A DNA stretch of 64,000 bases from an uncultured Blastocatellia bacterium (GCA_946480785.1 CAMLLD010000005.1:58046-122045); one strand, 5' to 3'; counted from the stretch's first letter, positions 47,136 to 57,357 are shown. Numbers and translations are program-made. Notes: a model not told the origin generated them from the sequence alone.

Positions 47136-48475
47136 AGTTCACTTAATGCAGAGACGAGCGCGTCGATCTGTTCGCGCGTGTTCGTCTCAGTAACACAAAC
47201 CAGGAAGTCATTGTCGTGACCGGGCATGAAGCGCGACAAGGCAATGCCGCCTTCAATTTCTCGCTCTTTGGCAAGGCGTGACAGAAACTCTGCGGCATTC
47301 CCGGGACCACGCACGACAAACTCGTCGAAACGCGGAGCGGTGAAGGGGATTGAAAATCCTTTCACACTCGCGATACGCCGCGCCGCGTACGCTGCTTTTT
47401 GCACGCACTGTTGCGCCGCTTCCTGAATGCCGCGTCGTCCCATCGCTTCCATGTAGACCGTTGCTGCGAGCGCGATCAAACCTTCATTGGTGCAGATGTT
47501 CGAGGTCGCTTTCTCGCGCCGAATGTGTTGCTCGCGCGTCGCGAGCGTGAGCACGAAACCGCGATGGCCTTTCTTGTCATACGCTTCGCCGACGAGGCGT
47601 CCGGGAATCTGCCGCGCATACTTATCGCGCGTGGCAAACAGCCCGACGTATGGACCACCAAACGAAAGCGGCACGCCAAACGACTGACCTTCGGCGACGA
47701 CGATGTCCGCGCCGCACGCGCCCGGCGACTTCAGCAGTCCCAGAGACATCGCTTCCGTAATCGCAACGACGAGCAGCGCGCCTTTCGCGTGCGCTGCGTT
47801 CGCGAGTGCTTTTAGATCTTCGATACAGCCGAAGAAGTTTGGTGACTGAACGACGATCGCCGCTGTTTGATCGTCGACTGCCGCCGCTAATCCCGCTCCG
47901 CCCTGACCCGTCTTCTGATCGAAATCCGTGACTTCCAGATCGATGCCCGCGTGCTGCACGTAAGTCTTCACGACTTCGAGATACTGCGGATGCACTGCCG
48001 ACGAGGCGATCACTTTCGAGCGGCGCGTTACGCGTTCGGCCATCAACACTGCTTCCGCGAGCGCGGTCGAGCCGTCGTACATCGACGCGTTTGCCAGGTC
48101 CATGCCCGTCAACTGGCAAACGAGTGTTTGAAACTCGAAGATTGTTTGCAGCGTGCCCTGCGAGATCTCGGGTTGATAAGGCGTGTAGGCCGTGAAGAAC
48201 TCGGAACGCGAGATGATGTGATCGACGATCGTCGGAATGTAATGCGAATAAGCGCCCGCGCCGAGAAAACTCGTGCGGCGCGCAGCCGCGTTCCGTTGGC
48301 CCAATCGCTCAAACTTGTCGAGCAGCTCGATTTCCGAAAGCGCGGCAGGAGTGTTCAGCGGCCGCTGTAAACGCAGTTGCGGTGGGATTGATTCAAACAG
48401 TTGCTCAGCAGACTCAAGTCCGATCGCCTCGAGCATTTCCGTGCGCTCTTCCGGCGAGTTAGGAATGTAGCGCAA
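47132..48475 (-). CDS. gcvPA: Glycine dehydrogenase (decarboxylating) subunit 1
   Basis: A 447-residue N-terminal half of the P-protein, beginning MRYIPNSPEERTEMLEAIGL. Motifs include TAYTPYQPEISQGTLQTIFE, NASMYDGSTALAEA and GRLVGEAYDKKGHRGFVLTL. It forms a heterotetramer with GcvPB. It starts 2 bases after the gcvH stop and overlaps gcvPB by 4 bases, so translation is coupled. The split P-protein is typical of many non-proteobacterial lineages. Confidence 0.97.
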   Translation of the reverse strand: MRYIPNSPEERTEMLEAIGLESAEQLFESIPPQLRLQRPLNTPAALSEIELLDKFERLGQRNAAARRTSFLGAGAYSHYIPTIVDHIISRSEFFTAYTPYQPEISQGTLQTIFEFQTLVCQLTGMDLANASMYDGSTALAEAVLMAERVTRRSKVIASSAVHPQYLEVVKTYVQHAGIDLEVTDFDQKTGQGGAGLAAAVDDQTAAIVVQSPNFFGCIEDLKALANAAHAKGALLVVAITEAMSLGLLKSPGACGADIVVAEGQSFGVPLSFGGPYVGLFATRDKYARQIPGRLVGEAYDKKGHRGFVLTLATREQHIRREKATSNICTNEGLIALAATVYMEAMGRRGIQEAAQQCVQKAAYAARRIASVKGFSIPFTAPRFDEFVVRGPGNAAEFLSRLAKEREIEGGIALSRFMPGHDNDFLVCVTETNTREQIDALVSALSEL

Positions 48476-48477
48476 GA

Positions 48478-48870
48478 TTATTCGCTCTCAGCTTTCGTGA
48501 AATCTTCGTATTCCGCGGCGGTCAGCAGGCTGTCGACATCGCCCGGATTGTCCATCTTCATGCGAATCATCCAGCCCCCGCCGTACGGATCGGAGTTGAC
48601 CTTCTCCGGTTCGTCCGCGAGCGACTCATTGATGCTCGTGATCGTACCGGCGATCGGCGTGAACACTTCCGACACCGCCTTCACTGACTCCACCGAGCCG
48701 AACGGTTCGCTACCGGCAAATTTTTCCCCCGCCTTCGGCAACTCGACATAGACAACGTCGCCCAGCGAGTTTTGGGCGTAATCAGTAATACCGATGATGG
48801 CTTCATCGCCTTCGACCCTGACCCACTCGTGGTCCTTACTGTAATGTAGGTCTTCTGGAACGTTCGCCAT
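48478..48870 (-). CDS. gcvH: Glycine cleavage system H protein
   Basis: A 130-residue lipoyl carrier that shuttles the aminomethyl group between the P, T and L proteins. The lipoylated lysine is in FGSVESVKAVSEVFTP; HEWVRVEGDEAIIGITDYAQ and VYVELPKAGE are family motifs. GGAGG lies 8 bases before the ATG. It sits 30 bases after gcvT and 2 bases before gcvPA. Confidence 0.97.
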   Translation of the reverse strand: MANVPEDLHYSKDHEWVRVEGDEAIIGITDYAQNSLGDVVYVELPKAGEKFAGSEPFGSVESVKAVSEVFTPIAGTITSINESLADEPEKVNSDPYGGGWMIRMKMDNPGDVDSLLTAAEYEDFTKAESE

Positions 48871-48900
48871 GGTTCCTCCAGCTAGTTGTTTTGAAATCCT

Positions 48901-50034
48901 CTACTTCGGTCGCTTGTAAAACGGCGTCTTCACGATCTGTGCGCCGACAAGCCGCCCGCGTACGTCGATCTTAATTTCCTGGCCCACGCTTGCGTACTCG
49001 GCCGGAACGTAAGCGAAGCCGATGTTCTTCTTCAGAAACGGCGCCGGACTGCCCGACGTGACTTTTCCGACGCGCTGGTCGTTGATGACCACTTCCTGAT
49101 CGTCGCGTGCGATGCCACGATCGATGACTTCAAACCCGACCAGCTTTCGTTTCACCCCCTCGGCTTTTTGTTGGGCCAGCGTTTCGCGGCCGATGAAGTC
49201 GCCTTTATCGAGTTTGCAAATCCAACCGAGGTTCGCTTCGAGCAACGTCGTGGTTTCATCGATCTCGTGGCCGTAGAGCGCGAGTCCGGCTTCGAGCCGC
49301 AGCGTGTTGCGGGCGGCGAGACCGCACGGCAGCACACCTTGATCGGTGCCGTAGTTTCCCGTCTCGAGGATCCTGGACCAGAGTCGCTCGGCGTGCTCGG
49401 GCGCCGCGTAGATCTCGAAGCCGTCTTCGCCTGTGTAGCCGGTGCGCGAGATGATGCTGTCGACGCCACCAACCTGGCCGTGCGTGAAGTGGTAATACTT
49501 GATGTCGTTTAAAGGTACGTCGGTCAGCTTTTGCAGAATCGCGACTGCGCCCGGGCCTTGTAGCGCGAGCTGGCAATATTCGGTGCTGACGTTCTTCAGC
49601 TCGACTTGTTCCCCGTCGTGGTGCGACTTGATCCAGTCCCAATCTTTGTCGGTGGTGCCGGCGTTGACGACGAGCAGCAGGTGATCGGCGGCGAGTCGAT
49701 AGACTAGCAGGTCGTCGATGACTGTTCCTTGGGGCGTTGTCAGTGCGGTGTACTGCGCCTGGCCGTCGACGAGTTTCGTAACGTCGTTCGACGTGATGCG
49801 ATTTACGAACGCGATCGCCTCGGGGCCGCGCACGTCGATCTCGCCCATGTGCGAGACATCGAAGAGTCCGGCGTGGGTGCGTGTGCACAGGTGTTCTTCG
49901 ATGGTGCCGGCGGGATACTGGACCGGCATGTCCCAGCCGCCGAAGTCGATCATGCGGCCACCCAGTTGCCGGTGAGCGTTATTAAGTGGAGTCTGTTTTA
50001 GTTGCGGCGCCGTTGCAGTCAAGTTACTCACCAC
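48901..50034 (-). CDS. gcvT: Aminomethyltransferase (glycine cleavage T protein)
   Basis: A 377-residue T protein that transfers the methylene group to tetrahydrofolate. Motifs are FGGWDMPVQYPAG, THAGLFDVSHMGEIDV, RTGYTGEDGFEIY, and the C-terminal barrel EVVINDQRVGKVTSGSPAPF. It is the first gene of the gcv operon. The start is one of two adjacent GTG codons (50034 or 50031), with no strong Shine-Dalgarno site. No glycine riboswitch signature was recognised in the 120 bases upstream. Confidence 0.96.
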   Translation of the reverse strand: MVSNLTATAPQLKQTPLNNAHRQLGGRMIDFGGWDMPVQYPAGTIEEHLCTRTHAGLFDVSHMGEIDVRGPEAIAFVNRITSNDVTKLVDGQAQYTALTTPQGTVIDDLLVYRLAADHLLLVVNAGTTDKDWDWIKSHHDGEQVELKNVSTEYCQLALQGPGAVAILQKLTDVPLNDIKYYHFTHGQVGGVDSIISRTGYTGEDGFEIYAAPEHAERLWSRILETGNYGTDQGVLPCGLAARNTLRLEAGLALYGHEIDETTTLLEANLGWICKLDKGDFIGRETLAQQKAEGVKRKLVGFEVIDRGIARDDQEVVINDQRVGKVTSGSPAPFLKKNIGFAYVPAEYASVGQEIKIDVRGRLVGAQIVKTPFYKRPK

Positions 50035-50156
50035 GCGCGACTCTCGCGAGCCTCACGCTGTTTCGATCATCAATAAAACAGGTGAAGCCGCAAGCTAGCA
50101 TTTGCGCTGCGGTGCGTCAAGCGAGGGGCGTATGAGTTATTTGTTGCTGATGCATT

Positions 50157-50915
50157 TTAGTTCGGGAGTTTAACGGGCGCGCTGCAGTCTGACAGCAATC
50201 GCTCGCGCGACTTATCAACCCGGAACGTCATCGGAATAGACAAGACATTGTCTGTCCAAAGACTTCCAAACCGTTGCCAGCGATCCCGAAACTCGGCTGC
50301 ACGATCTTCTTCGATAGGCCACGTCGCAACCTTCAACTGCAGTACATGTTCTCCGGGAGCGAGATACTGTTTAGATCTTGGTTTGTCTGATTCGTTTAGC
50401 ACGAGAACCGTCTTAATCGTATTTACTGGGAGGTATGACTGTTGTGGTTTAAGAACTACGAAGTAATCCGTTGGCGGTTTATCGCGCCATTGAACATGGC
50501 TCGGTCCGCTCCCCATCATGGGTGAGATTACTGTTTCGTATCGTTTGTCCAACGCTGCTTGCACGGTTTTGCTTACCCTATATTGGAACGGATACAGCGC
50601 ATATTTAAAGAGTATAAGATCCTTATCCCCGGTGTTCTTGTATTCTGATTGAAGCGTCATCAACATGCTGCCATCAGAACAGTACTGTTGCTCGATGAGA
50701 TGAGTTGTGAACGTGAGGTTCGGTCCTGCCGGTGTTGACTGCTGTGCGCGCTGAAAGGTCGCTCGTGAAATGCGAGGCACTGTAACCAAACCGAGGAGCA
50801 GCAAGAGTGAAACTGCTATATGCGCGGGCTTACGGTGGAAAACAAGCGTCAAGTATCTTCTGGTTGTTACGTCCCGTCTTTTGCAGACTTGTCCCGTTCT
50901 TATCATCAATCGCAT
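50157..50915 (-). CDS. Exported or anchored protein overlapping the 3' end of the large YD-repeat gene
   Basis: A 252-residue protein with a hydrophobic segment at about residues 32-50 (IAVSLLLLLGLVTVPRIS) and a beta-rich mature part (TFTTHLIEQQYCSDGSMLMT; SKQYLAPGEHVLQLKVATWP). No family is recognised. AAGGA lies 8 bases before the ATG at 50915; this start falls inside the YD-repeat gene, giving an 86-base overlap in another frame. That overlap with a toxin-type C-terminus makes it a candidate immunity or accessory protein for the metallopeptidase-like tail. This is inference from position only. Confidence 0.65.
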   Translation of the reverse strand: MRLMIRTGQVCKRRDVTTRRYLTLVFHRKPAHIAVSLLLLLGLVTVPRISRATFQRAQQSTPAGPNLTFTTHLIEQQYCSDGSMLMTLQSEYKNTGDKDLILFKYALYPFQYRVSKTVQAALDKRYETVISPMMGSGPSHVQWRDKPPTDYFVVLKPQQSYLPVNTIKTVLVLNESDKPRSKQYLAPGEHVLQLKVATWPIEEDRAAEFRDRWQRFGSLWTDNVLSIPMTFRVDKSRERLLSDCSAPVKLPN

Positions 50916-53900
50916 CTTTGTTGTCCTTTCCGTAGATTCCGCGCCTGTGACCCAACTCATGTAAGAGGACGAACGAGGCAAACTTTACGTCATCGTTAAA
51001 CTTCACATAGCCTCCTGGAACGACGGCAGTTGTTACAAAGGCCGTTTCACCTGGTCGCCCGTTCGGTAAAAGACTGAGCTGAGTTGGCACCAAGCCATCA
51101 ACAGCCATGAAACCTCCTTGAGAGTTTATGAGAATGTTTCTGCCGTTCGTAAGGGCATGAACAAAGTCTGCGCCGTTGATCGTGTTGCTTATAGGTGCTC
51201 CCAGATCTTTGAATAAGAACTGCGTCTCATCAAGCGCCGCTATTGCCTTTTTATAGCCGCCAAATAGCGCCGCGCAGGCATTGTTTCCATTGTTCGCGCC
51301 TAAGCGACTCCGTAAGTCCGCCTTTGCTGCATCCAGTCTGCTTTGCTGATCATTGTTCTGGCCAATGAATGCGCCGCCGCTGAAGATGTTGACGGTATAC
51401 GGAGTGGAGAGGTCGTGGGTGCCGAGGTCGTCGGAGTAGGTAGTCGCGCCGTAGCTTGTGCCGAAATCAATTCTGCCTGCTAGCACATCGGCCCAGAAAC
51501 TCGGTTGGTTCAGACGAGCACCGAATTGCTGCACCTGCTGCGGCGTCAGGCTTCCCGGAGTCGTAGTTTCGGAGCGCCACTGGTCAGCAGCGCTCGCAAG
51601 ACCGGTCCCCGCGTAACCACTGAAAACAGTTCGTCCATTCACCGTTGCCGTCACGTAGTAATTAACCGGCACAACCAGTTCCGCGTTTCCACTCTGCAAT
51701 CGCTGCATCGCTTCGCTGCACGAGATCGGCATACCGTCGAGCGCGCAACCGCGACCGATGTTGAACGGGTTCCCGCGTTCCTCGTAGAGCGATTGCGGAC
51801 CCATCATGTCGGAGTAAGAAACTCCGCTGACATACGGATTCGACGCGCCCACATCAGCGCCAAGCGGATCGAGCTCAGTACGATTTCCGCCAATAACACC
51901 CCAACCATAAATCGTACTCACCCACGCACCCGTTACCGGATTAACGTTACGAAGCCCTCCGCCCCACGCGTCGGCGATCTTTTGCCCACCGGCGTAAACG
52001 TTTCCTTCATACTTAGCGCCGCCTTCATCCACTCCGACAACTACAGCTCCACCTAGCACGGTCGACCGCAGATAACGAAGTGTTGTGACAGAGTTATTCT
52101 GCGTTCCTGCTTCTGTTTCCGTATAGCGAGTCTCGACACGTTTAGCCGCTTCACCATCACCGTCATAGGTTTGGTTGATGGTGTTTTCGTACATGAAGTA
52201 ACCAGTTTCAGTCGATTCAAACCCTGCTTCGTCGTAGAGCTGCTCCTGACTTGCGGCGTTATAAGTATGAACGTTCCAGCCGTAATCGGTTGTGAGCACA
52301 TTGCCAGACGAGTCATACGTCCAATCAGAACGCCGATCGTTGCTATAGCTCGGAGTGTCGCCTGTGGGGTTTTCCCAATGATGACCCGTGCGACTCATGT
52401 TGTTATAAACGTCATAGCTATACGTTTGCTTGAACGGGCAATCTGCGTAGCCTGAGGGTGACAATCCACGCGCCTCCCGCCCTGTATAAACGCTCGCCAT
52501 ACGTGACGCGTGGTCGTAGAAATACGATCGGTCGAAAGTGCCGTCCTGCAGATCACGCGCGTAACGGATGCGGCCATCGGGATGGTACTGATTTTCAGTA
52601 CCCATAGTCGTGTAGCCTGCGGGATAGGTGAACTTGTAGACAGGACTAAGTGCGTAATATGTGGGTTGCATGCGTGAGTTATAGGTGACGCTTAGCCCCG
52701 CTCCGCTACCGTAGTTTATGGTCTTTGTAGCGCCGAAAGCGCGATACTTGATTCCCGACATGTACTGCGACATCGAACCCGGTCCGGAACCACTCACGGA
52801 GACGAGTTGGTTAGCTGAATCGTAAGCATAGGTGGTTGTCATTCCAAACTGGCTCGGCTCCGCGACACTAGTGAGCGAGCCAGCGAGGTTATAGCCGTAA
52901 GTCAATCGATAACTCCCCGACAGGCCGGTGAAGGTTCGTTGTTCCCAATCCAATCGTGACGTTCCGTCATAGTGGTAGGAAACGCTTCCGGCGCCGTCTG
53001 TCATTGCGCTTCGGTTTCCGGCGTTGTCGTAGCTGTAGCTGATAGCTGCGGGGATAGTGATACCCGAAGGCGCTGTGTAGCTGATGCCGGTAACGAGGTC
53101 GCGATTGTTGTAGGTGAAAGTCGCAGTGGCCCCACGGGGATCGACGATGCTTTGGACAGTATCGTCAGCGTTGTAGTTCCAAGTGGCGGTTGTGCCCGCG
53201 CTCTCGATCGGTATGTGTCGAGTTTTCACACGACCGTATCCGTCATAAGTTATCGTTGCTTCCTGGAACGTACCACTTGCTTCTGTTCCCTGGTAAGTCT
53301 TTACGCTCGTGATCTGATCTCGCGCATTGTAGGTGCTAACGGCGGTTGAGTAGACGGAGTTGTTCGGAGCTGTTCCATAAGGTCCGGTACCGTCCCAATT
53401 GAGCACTTCAGCTTTCCAAACGCGTCCCAGGACATCGGAGTAGATCTTCTGCTGCCGTTTCTTGATTGTCCCAGAGAAGTTAATGAGACTACCTTCATCT
53501 GTGAGTGTTACCACTTCGCCACCGGCACAACCACAACCTGAATAGGTAGCACTTTTCGTCGTGTTGTCCGTATTCGTGGTAACCAAAGGGCGCCCTTTCC
53601 AGTCGTAAGTCTGTTGCGTGTAGTACATGGCCCCGGCATCGTCACCGCTCGGAACCCACGAGCTGTTCACTTCGGTGGGATTGGACATTTTCCACGGCTG
53701 GCCCATCTGGTTGTAGATGGTGTTGACGAGACGGAAACCGCCTGAAGTGCCGGGATGATTAGCCGCAACACCGATCACTCTCCCCAGTCCATCGACGACT
53801 TCGATCGAATATAACTCATCAGCGACATTGTTCACGGTTGCATAACTCGCAACGTAATCGAGTCCGTACCAGAACCGCTTGTAAGCGCCATTGTTTGTGG

Positions 53901-56499
53901 TCGTGGTACGTTCGAGTTGGCCCAGTGTGTTGTAGGTCGCTGTTTGAATTGTGCCCTGCGACTGGCCGGCGGGCGCAGGTGATTGCGTGCGCGTCGTAGC
54001 GCCGAAATCGTAGTTGTACTGGACGTAGGAACTGAAGCCGTCCGCATCGGTCATCGTAGTCGGATAAGCAAACGTGTTGCGATTCACGCTGTCGGAAAAA
54101 GCATCCGCATAGGTGACGTTGTTCTGATGACCGGCGGGATCGGTCATGGAGATCCGTGTACCCGTGTTGTAGTAGTCGGTGTAAGTCGTCAGCTTCTTAG
54201 CTGAGTTCGTGACATCCGTCACGTCCCAGCGCGAGACCGCCGTTACATTACCGCGGGCAGTCAGTGAAAGACTGTAATTAGTATCGTGCTGTGTGGCCGC
54301 TGCGGGCACGCCGTGCAGCCGTACGGGATCATCGTAATCGTAGGTTATTTTGCTCTGCCACTGAGAACCATTCGAGATCAGGATCTGCGAGACCAGGCCG
54401 ATGATACGGCGATCGAGATAAGACTGCGCGAGATTGTAGTCCGTGTAAGTCTGTCGGATCTCGGTTGCGCCGTCGGCGCCGTATTCATGCACGAGGTACG
54501 GCAGTCCATACGCCGCATACCGACCATAGTCGATCACCGTGCGGCGGCGGTTGCCGCTCGCATCGTAAACGTTGGTTTCCGTTACGCGCGGATTGACTTC
54601 GTAACCGACCGAGGTGTTGTCCTGAGTCCACGCTGTGGTGGTCCACTTCTGGCGAACGCCGCCTGACCAGACCTCATTCAAAGTTGTCAGACCGCGTTGC
54701 CAGCCGGTGCCGTAGTACTCCTTGTATACAGTGCCGTCAGGCGCAGTGAGAATGCACGCGCCATCGCCCGCCACGCTGTAGCTCGTGATGACCTGTGCGG
54801 GAACACCGTTCAGGCCCGTCCAGTTGCGGGCGGAGACGCGGCTATCGAGCAACCGCGGCACGTCACCCGCTGGAGTTTCGTACGTGAAGCTCGTAGCATT
54901 GCGCTCGGTCGCACCGAAGAAATTCCGGATTACCGAGACTTGCATCGAGTTTGTGTAATCGAAGGTGACGTATGAAGTGTCGTTTAGATTGACTTGCGTG
55001 ATCACCGGTAACGTAGCGCCATTCACAGTGCCGACAACCGCGCCGCTGGTAAAACTCGATTGCATAGTGCGCGTGCTCCAGCCGAAGCTGACCCACTGAT
55101 GCGATGGCTGCCCACTCCACGCCTGCGTGATCGACAACAGGTTCTGATTGCTGTCGTAGTTGAACGTGATCACGCGGGCGAGCGTGTCGGTGATGTTCGC
55201 GATCTGGCCGAGCGCGTTGTAGTTGACGGTGAGGTAGTTTCCGTTTCGGTCTTTTACTTCAACACAACGGTATTCATCATTGATTTGAGTGAAACTCAGT
55301 CTCGTGCCCTCAGTCGACTGGACCAGCAACGTGCTGCCATTGTCGGTCAGACGCAAATACGATGAATCCGCCGCATCGTAGATGTTGGTGGTTCCAACCT
55401 GGCGCAGTTCGACGCGATCACCGGAGCCGCTGATCAGTAAATAGACATTCCTTCCGGTCTGAGCGTCAAAGAGCTTTCGCTGCACTGTAGCAAAGCCGAG
55501 CCGAAATCCGGGACTGGGAAAGCCGTTATCTTCGTCGAAATAGATATATGGACCAGAACGTGTCCATATCATCGAGGAGTAAGATAGAGACAGACCAAGA
55601 TCGAGTCCGGCACGGCCGGGCAAGCTCAGCAACGGTGTGCTCCAGCTTGCGTCTCTCGTCAGCATCCCTTTCGCGGGTTTGTTCCGAGGATCCACGCGTG
55701 CCGACACAAGCGACGCAGGGTTCGCGGTTGCCGAACCGTTCAGCGTTATACTCCCAGTTATTGCCGCAAACTCCGCCGACTCTTCAAACGCACGCCGCAC
55801 ACCCAGACGACTGTTCGCGGGCACTTGGCCTTCCCAAAACGCCCAACCAGATCCATCCGGGTCGCGCATCAAATAGGTCTTGTACAAGTCGTAAACGTAC
55901 CAATGATTATCGCGATTGCGTGCAGCGTACTCCGCCGACTCAAACAATGTCTTGCCCAGTTCAATCGCTGCGAGTTTCACGGACGTTTGCCCCTGACCAT
56001 AAGCCACCCGCAATTGATCGTTCCAGTAAGTTGCTTCGCTGCCATTGGGCGAACGCAGAAACGCCCAGGTGAAGAAGTTTTGCACAAGCTGGTCGTCAGA
56101 GATCACAGGCGGAGTCATCCGTCTCGGTGCATGAGCGCGTCCTGTCACAACGTGAGCGCGCCGGACTTGACCGATAGTCTGATCAGGTCTGCCGTGTGTC
56201 TCGGGATCGCCAACACGGCGTCCGTCCCACGGTTCCAAAGGAACCCGTGGTGAACGAATGGTAGAGGGAAGCGCCGGCAATGGCTCGCGTTGGATTGACG
56301 ACTCGTTCTTTACGTCCTCGAGATCCGGCAACAGACCTTCAGGCTTATCGCGCCGCGGATGGCCCACTCGCTGGCTTTGGCCCTGAGCTTCGCTGCGAAT
56401 GAGCAGGGAAACATCCGCCAGCGGCAGCAGCGCAACACATATTAACCAGACGATGAGAAATCGCAGGGAAGACCGGCGAGGGGCCGGGCGAGGATACAT
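50830..56499 (-). CDS. Giant YD-repeat protein with DUF4214 N-terminus and HExxH C-terminal domain
   Basis: A 1889-residue exported protein. A signal anchor (FLIVWLICVALLPLADVSLL) and linker lead to a DUF4214-like domain (LVQNFFTWAFLRSPNGSEAT; YDLYKTYLMRDPDGSGWAFW), seen in S-layer and RTX-type proteins. YD repeats follow over about 1200 residues (for example YNSRMQPTYYALSPVYKF, VTYNYDAGG-like units). The usual Rhs core junction motif (RYYSSxxGRFxSxD) is not seen. The tail ends in FVLLHELGHRRGIYG, with H1847 starting an HELGH zinc site, so the tip is a probable metallopeptidase toxin or processing domain. AAGGA lies 7 bases before the ATG. The gene lies 57 bases after the anti-sigma gene on the same strand. 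Confidence 0.88.
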   Translation of the reverse strand: MYPRPAPRRSSLRFLIVWLICVALLPLADVSLLIRSEAQGQSQRVGHPRRDKPEGLLPDLEDVKNESSIQREPLPALPSTIRSPRVPLEPWDGRRVGDPETHGRPDQTIGQVRRAHVVTGRAHAPRRMTPPVISDDQLVQNFFTWAFLRSPNGSEATYWNDQLRVAYGQGQTSVKLAAIELGKTLFESAEYAARNRDNHWYVYDLYKTYLMRDPDGSGWAFWEGQVPANSRLGVRRAFEESAEFAAITGSITLNGSATANPASLVSARVDPRNKPAKGMLTRDASWSTPLLSLPGRAGLDLGLSLSYSSMIWTRSGPYIYFDEDNGFPSPGFRLGFATVQRKLFDAQTGRNVYLLISGSGDRVELRQVGTTNIYDAADSSYLRLTDNGSTLLVQSTEGTRLSFTQINDEYRCVEVKDRNGNYLTVNYNALGQIANITDTLARVITFNYDSNQNLLSITQAWSGQPSHQWVSFGWSTRTMQSSFTSGAVVGTVNGATLPVITQVNLNDTSYVTFDYTNSMQVSVIRNFFGATERNATSFTYETPAGDVPRLLDSRVSARNWTGLNGVPAQVITSYSVAGDGACILTAPDGTVYKEYYGTGWQRGLTTLNEVWSGGVRQKWTTTAWTQDNTSVGYEVNPRVTETNVYDASGNRRRTVIDYGRYAAYGLPYLVHEYGADGATEIRQTYTDYNLAQSYLDRRIIGLVSQILISNGSQWQSKITYDYDDPVRLHGVPAAATQHDTNYSLSLTARGNVTAVSRWDVTDVTNSAKKLTTYTDYYNTGTRISMTDPAGHQNNVTYADAFSDSVNRNTFAYPTTMTDADGFSSYVQYNYDFGATTRTQSPAPAGQSQGTIQTATYNTLGQLERTTTTNNGAYKRFWYGLDYVASYATVNNVADELYSIEVVDGLGRVIGVAANHPGTSGGFRLVNTIYNQMGQPWKMSNPTEVNSSWVPSGDDAGAMYYTQQTYDWKGRPLVTTNTDNTTKSATYSGCGCAGGEVVTLTDEGSLINFSGTIKKRQQKIYSDVLGRVWKAEVLNWDGTGPYGTAPNNSVYSTAVSTYNARDQITSVKTYQGTEASGTFQEATITYDGYGRVKTRHIPIESAGTTATWNYNADDTVQSIVDPRGATATFTYNNRDLVTGISYTAPSGITIPAAISYSYDNAGNRSAMTDGAGSVSYHYDGTSRLDWEQRTFTGLSGSYRLTYGYNLAGSLTSVAEPSQFGMTTTYAYDSANQLVSVSGSGPGSMSQYMSGIKYRAFGATKTINYGSGAGLSVTYNSRMQPTYYALSPVYKFTYPAGYTTMGTENQYHPDGRIRYARDLQDGTFDRSYFYDHASRMASVYTGREARGLSPSGYADCPFKQTYSYDVYNNMSRTGHHWENPTGDTPSYSNDRRSDWTYDSSGNVLTTDYGWNVHTYNAASQEQLYDEAGFESTETGYFMYENTINQTYDGDGEAAKRVETRYTETEAGTQNNSVTTLRYLRSTVLGGAVVVGVDEGGAKYEGNVYAGGQKIADAWGGGLRNVNPVTGAWVSTIYGWGVIGGNRTELDPLGADVGASNPYVSGVSYSDMMGPQSLYEERGNPFNIGRGCALDGMPISCSEAMQRLQSGNAELVVPVNYYVTATVNGRTVFSGYAGTGLASAADQWRSETTTPGSLTPQQVQQFGARLNQPSFWADVLAGRIDFGTSYGATTYSDDLGTHDLSTPYTVNIFSGGAFIGQNNDQQSRLDAAKADLRSRLGANNGNNACAALFGGYKKAIAALDETQFLFKDLGAPISNTINGADFVHALTNGRNILINSQGGFMAVDGLVPTQLSLLPNGRPGETAFVTTAVVPGGYVKFNDDVKFASFVLLHELGHRRGIYGKDNKDAIDDKNGTSLQKTGRNNQKILDACFPP

Positions 56500-56556
56500 T
56501 ATTGAGTCCTTCCAGTGAGATTTGAACCCAACTGCTTGTTCGATACTTACGACGCG

Positions 56557-57357
56557 CTAGAAGTTTCGCTCGTCGACGTCGACTTTCTGCACGGCAAACA
56601 CGACGCGCATTGTGTCAGGGCGGCGATCGAGGGAGGCGGGGACGAAGGCGGCGTCCCGGCGTAACGCAGATTCAAAATCGTCTAACATGCGCTTGTCGCG
56701 CGGCGGTTGCACCACGTCCACCAGCGAGGCAGCGCCGTTGCTGAAGACGTTCGTTACCACAATCATGTCGTCCGCTTCGCCATTATCACGCGCGGATGGT
56801 CGAGCATAAGAGGTCGTCAACGCAGCGAGCGCGCCGACGGGATTCAACGTGGGTGATTCGACAGTCACTGAGCCACGGCTGGCGGCGAAACCCTCGGCAG
56901 TTATCGGTTGATACAGATCGTAACCACCGTCGACGTCCTGGATCATGATCACGGCGACACGCTGTTGGGCCGCCGCTTCGCGCAACGCGACAAAGTGTGG
57001 GCGCAGCGCCGTGAACATCAAAAAGAACATGAGCACGGAGGCAAACGAGCCGGCGCTGTAAGGCATCACCCACGGTTCGATGAAACGAGCGATGCGTTGG
57101 CCCAGTGAAGGCGGCGGTTGTTGCCGTCGAGCCGCTGCTTCGATCGCGAGGGCGTTGGAGATAGTGGCCGCCAGATCTGCAGGCGGTGTTGGCGGAGTCA
57201 ACAAACTCAGTCGTCGCCGCAGCGCACGCAGTTCGATCACCTCATCACGACAGACCGGGCAGCGATCGAGATGCTCGTCGATCGCTACTCGCGCCGGGAG
57301 AGATACACAATCGTCAACGTACTGTGAAAGCGATTGTCTGGTTTCTTCGCACAACAT
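56557..57357 (-). CDS. Zinc-finger anti-sigma factor (zf-HC2) with one membrane span
   Basis: A 266-residue protein. The zinc-binding anti-sigma motif is C-x(n)-HLDRCPVC near residues 3-36 (MLCEETRQSLSQYVDDC; EHLDRCPVCRDEV). A span (SAGSFASVLMFFLMFTAL) and an extracytoplasmic domain follow. It should hold the ECF sigma factor encoded 258 bases upstream on the same strand until a signal arrives. The ATG at 57357 is chosen because the motif starts there; an upstream frame to 57474 has no recognisable content. The 140-base stretch before that frame, next to the sigma gene, has no feature I can name. Confidence 0.85.
   Translation of the reverse strand: MLCEETRQSLSQYVDDCVSLPARVAIDEHLDRCPVCRDEVIELRALRRRLSLLTPPTPPADLAATISNALAIEAAARRQQPPPSLGQRIARFIEPWVMPYSAGSFASVLMFFLMFTALRPHFVALREAAAQQRVAVIMIQDVDGGYDLYQPITAEGFAASRGSVTVESPTLNPVGALAALTTSYARPSARDNGEADDMIVVTNVFSNGAASLVDVVQPPRDKRMLDDFESALRRDAAFVPASLDRRPDTMRVVFAVQKVDVDERNF

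Noticed and set aside
50035..50156. Glycine riboswitch upstream of gcvT
   Set aside because: The region is short and the conserved tandem-aptamer core motifs were not seen; a covariance-model search (Rfam RF00504) would settle it.
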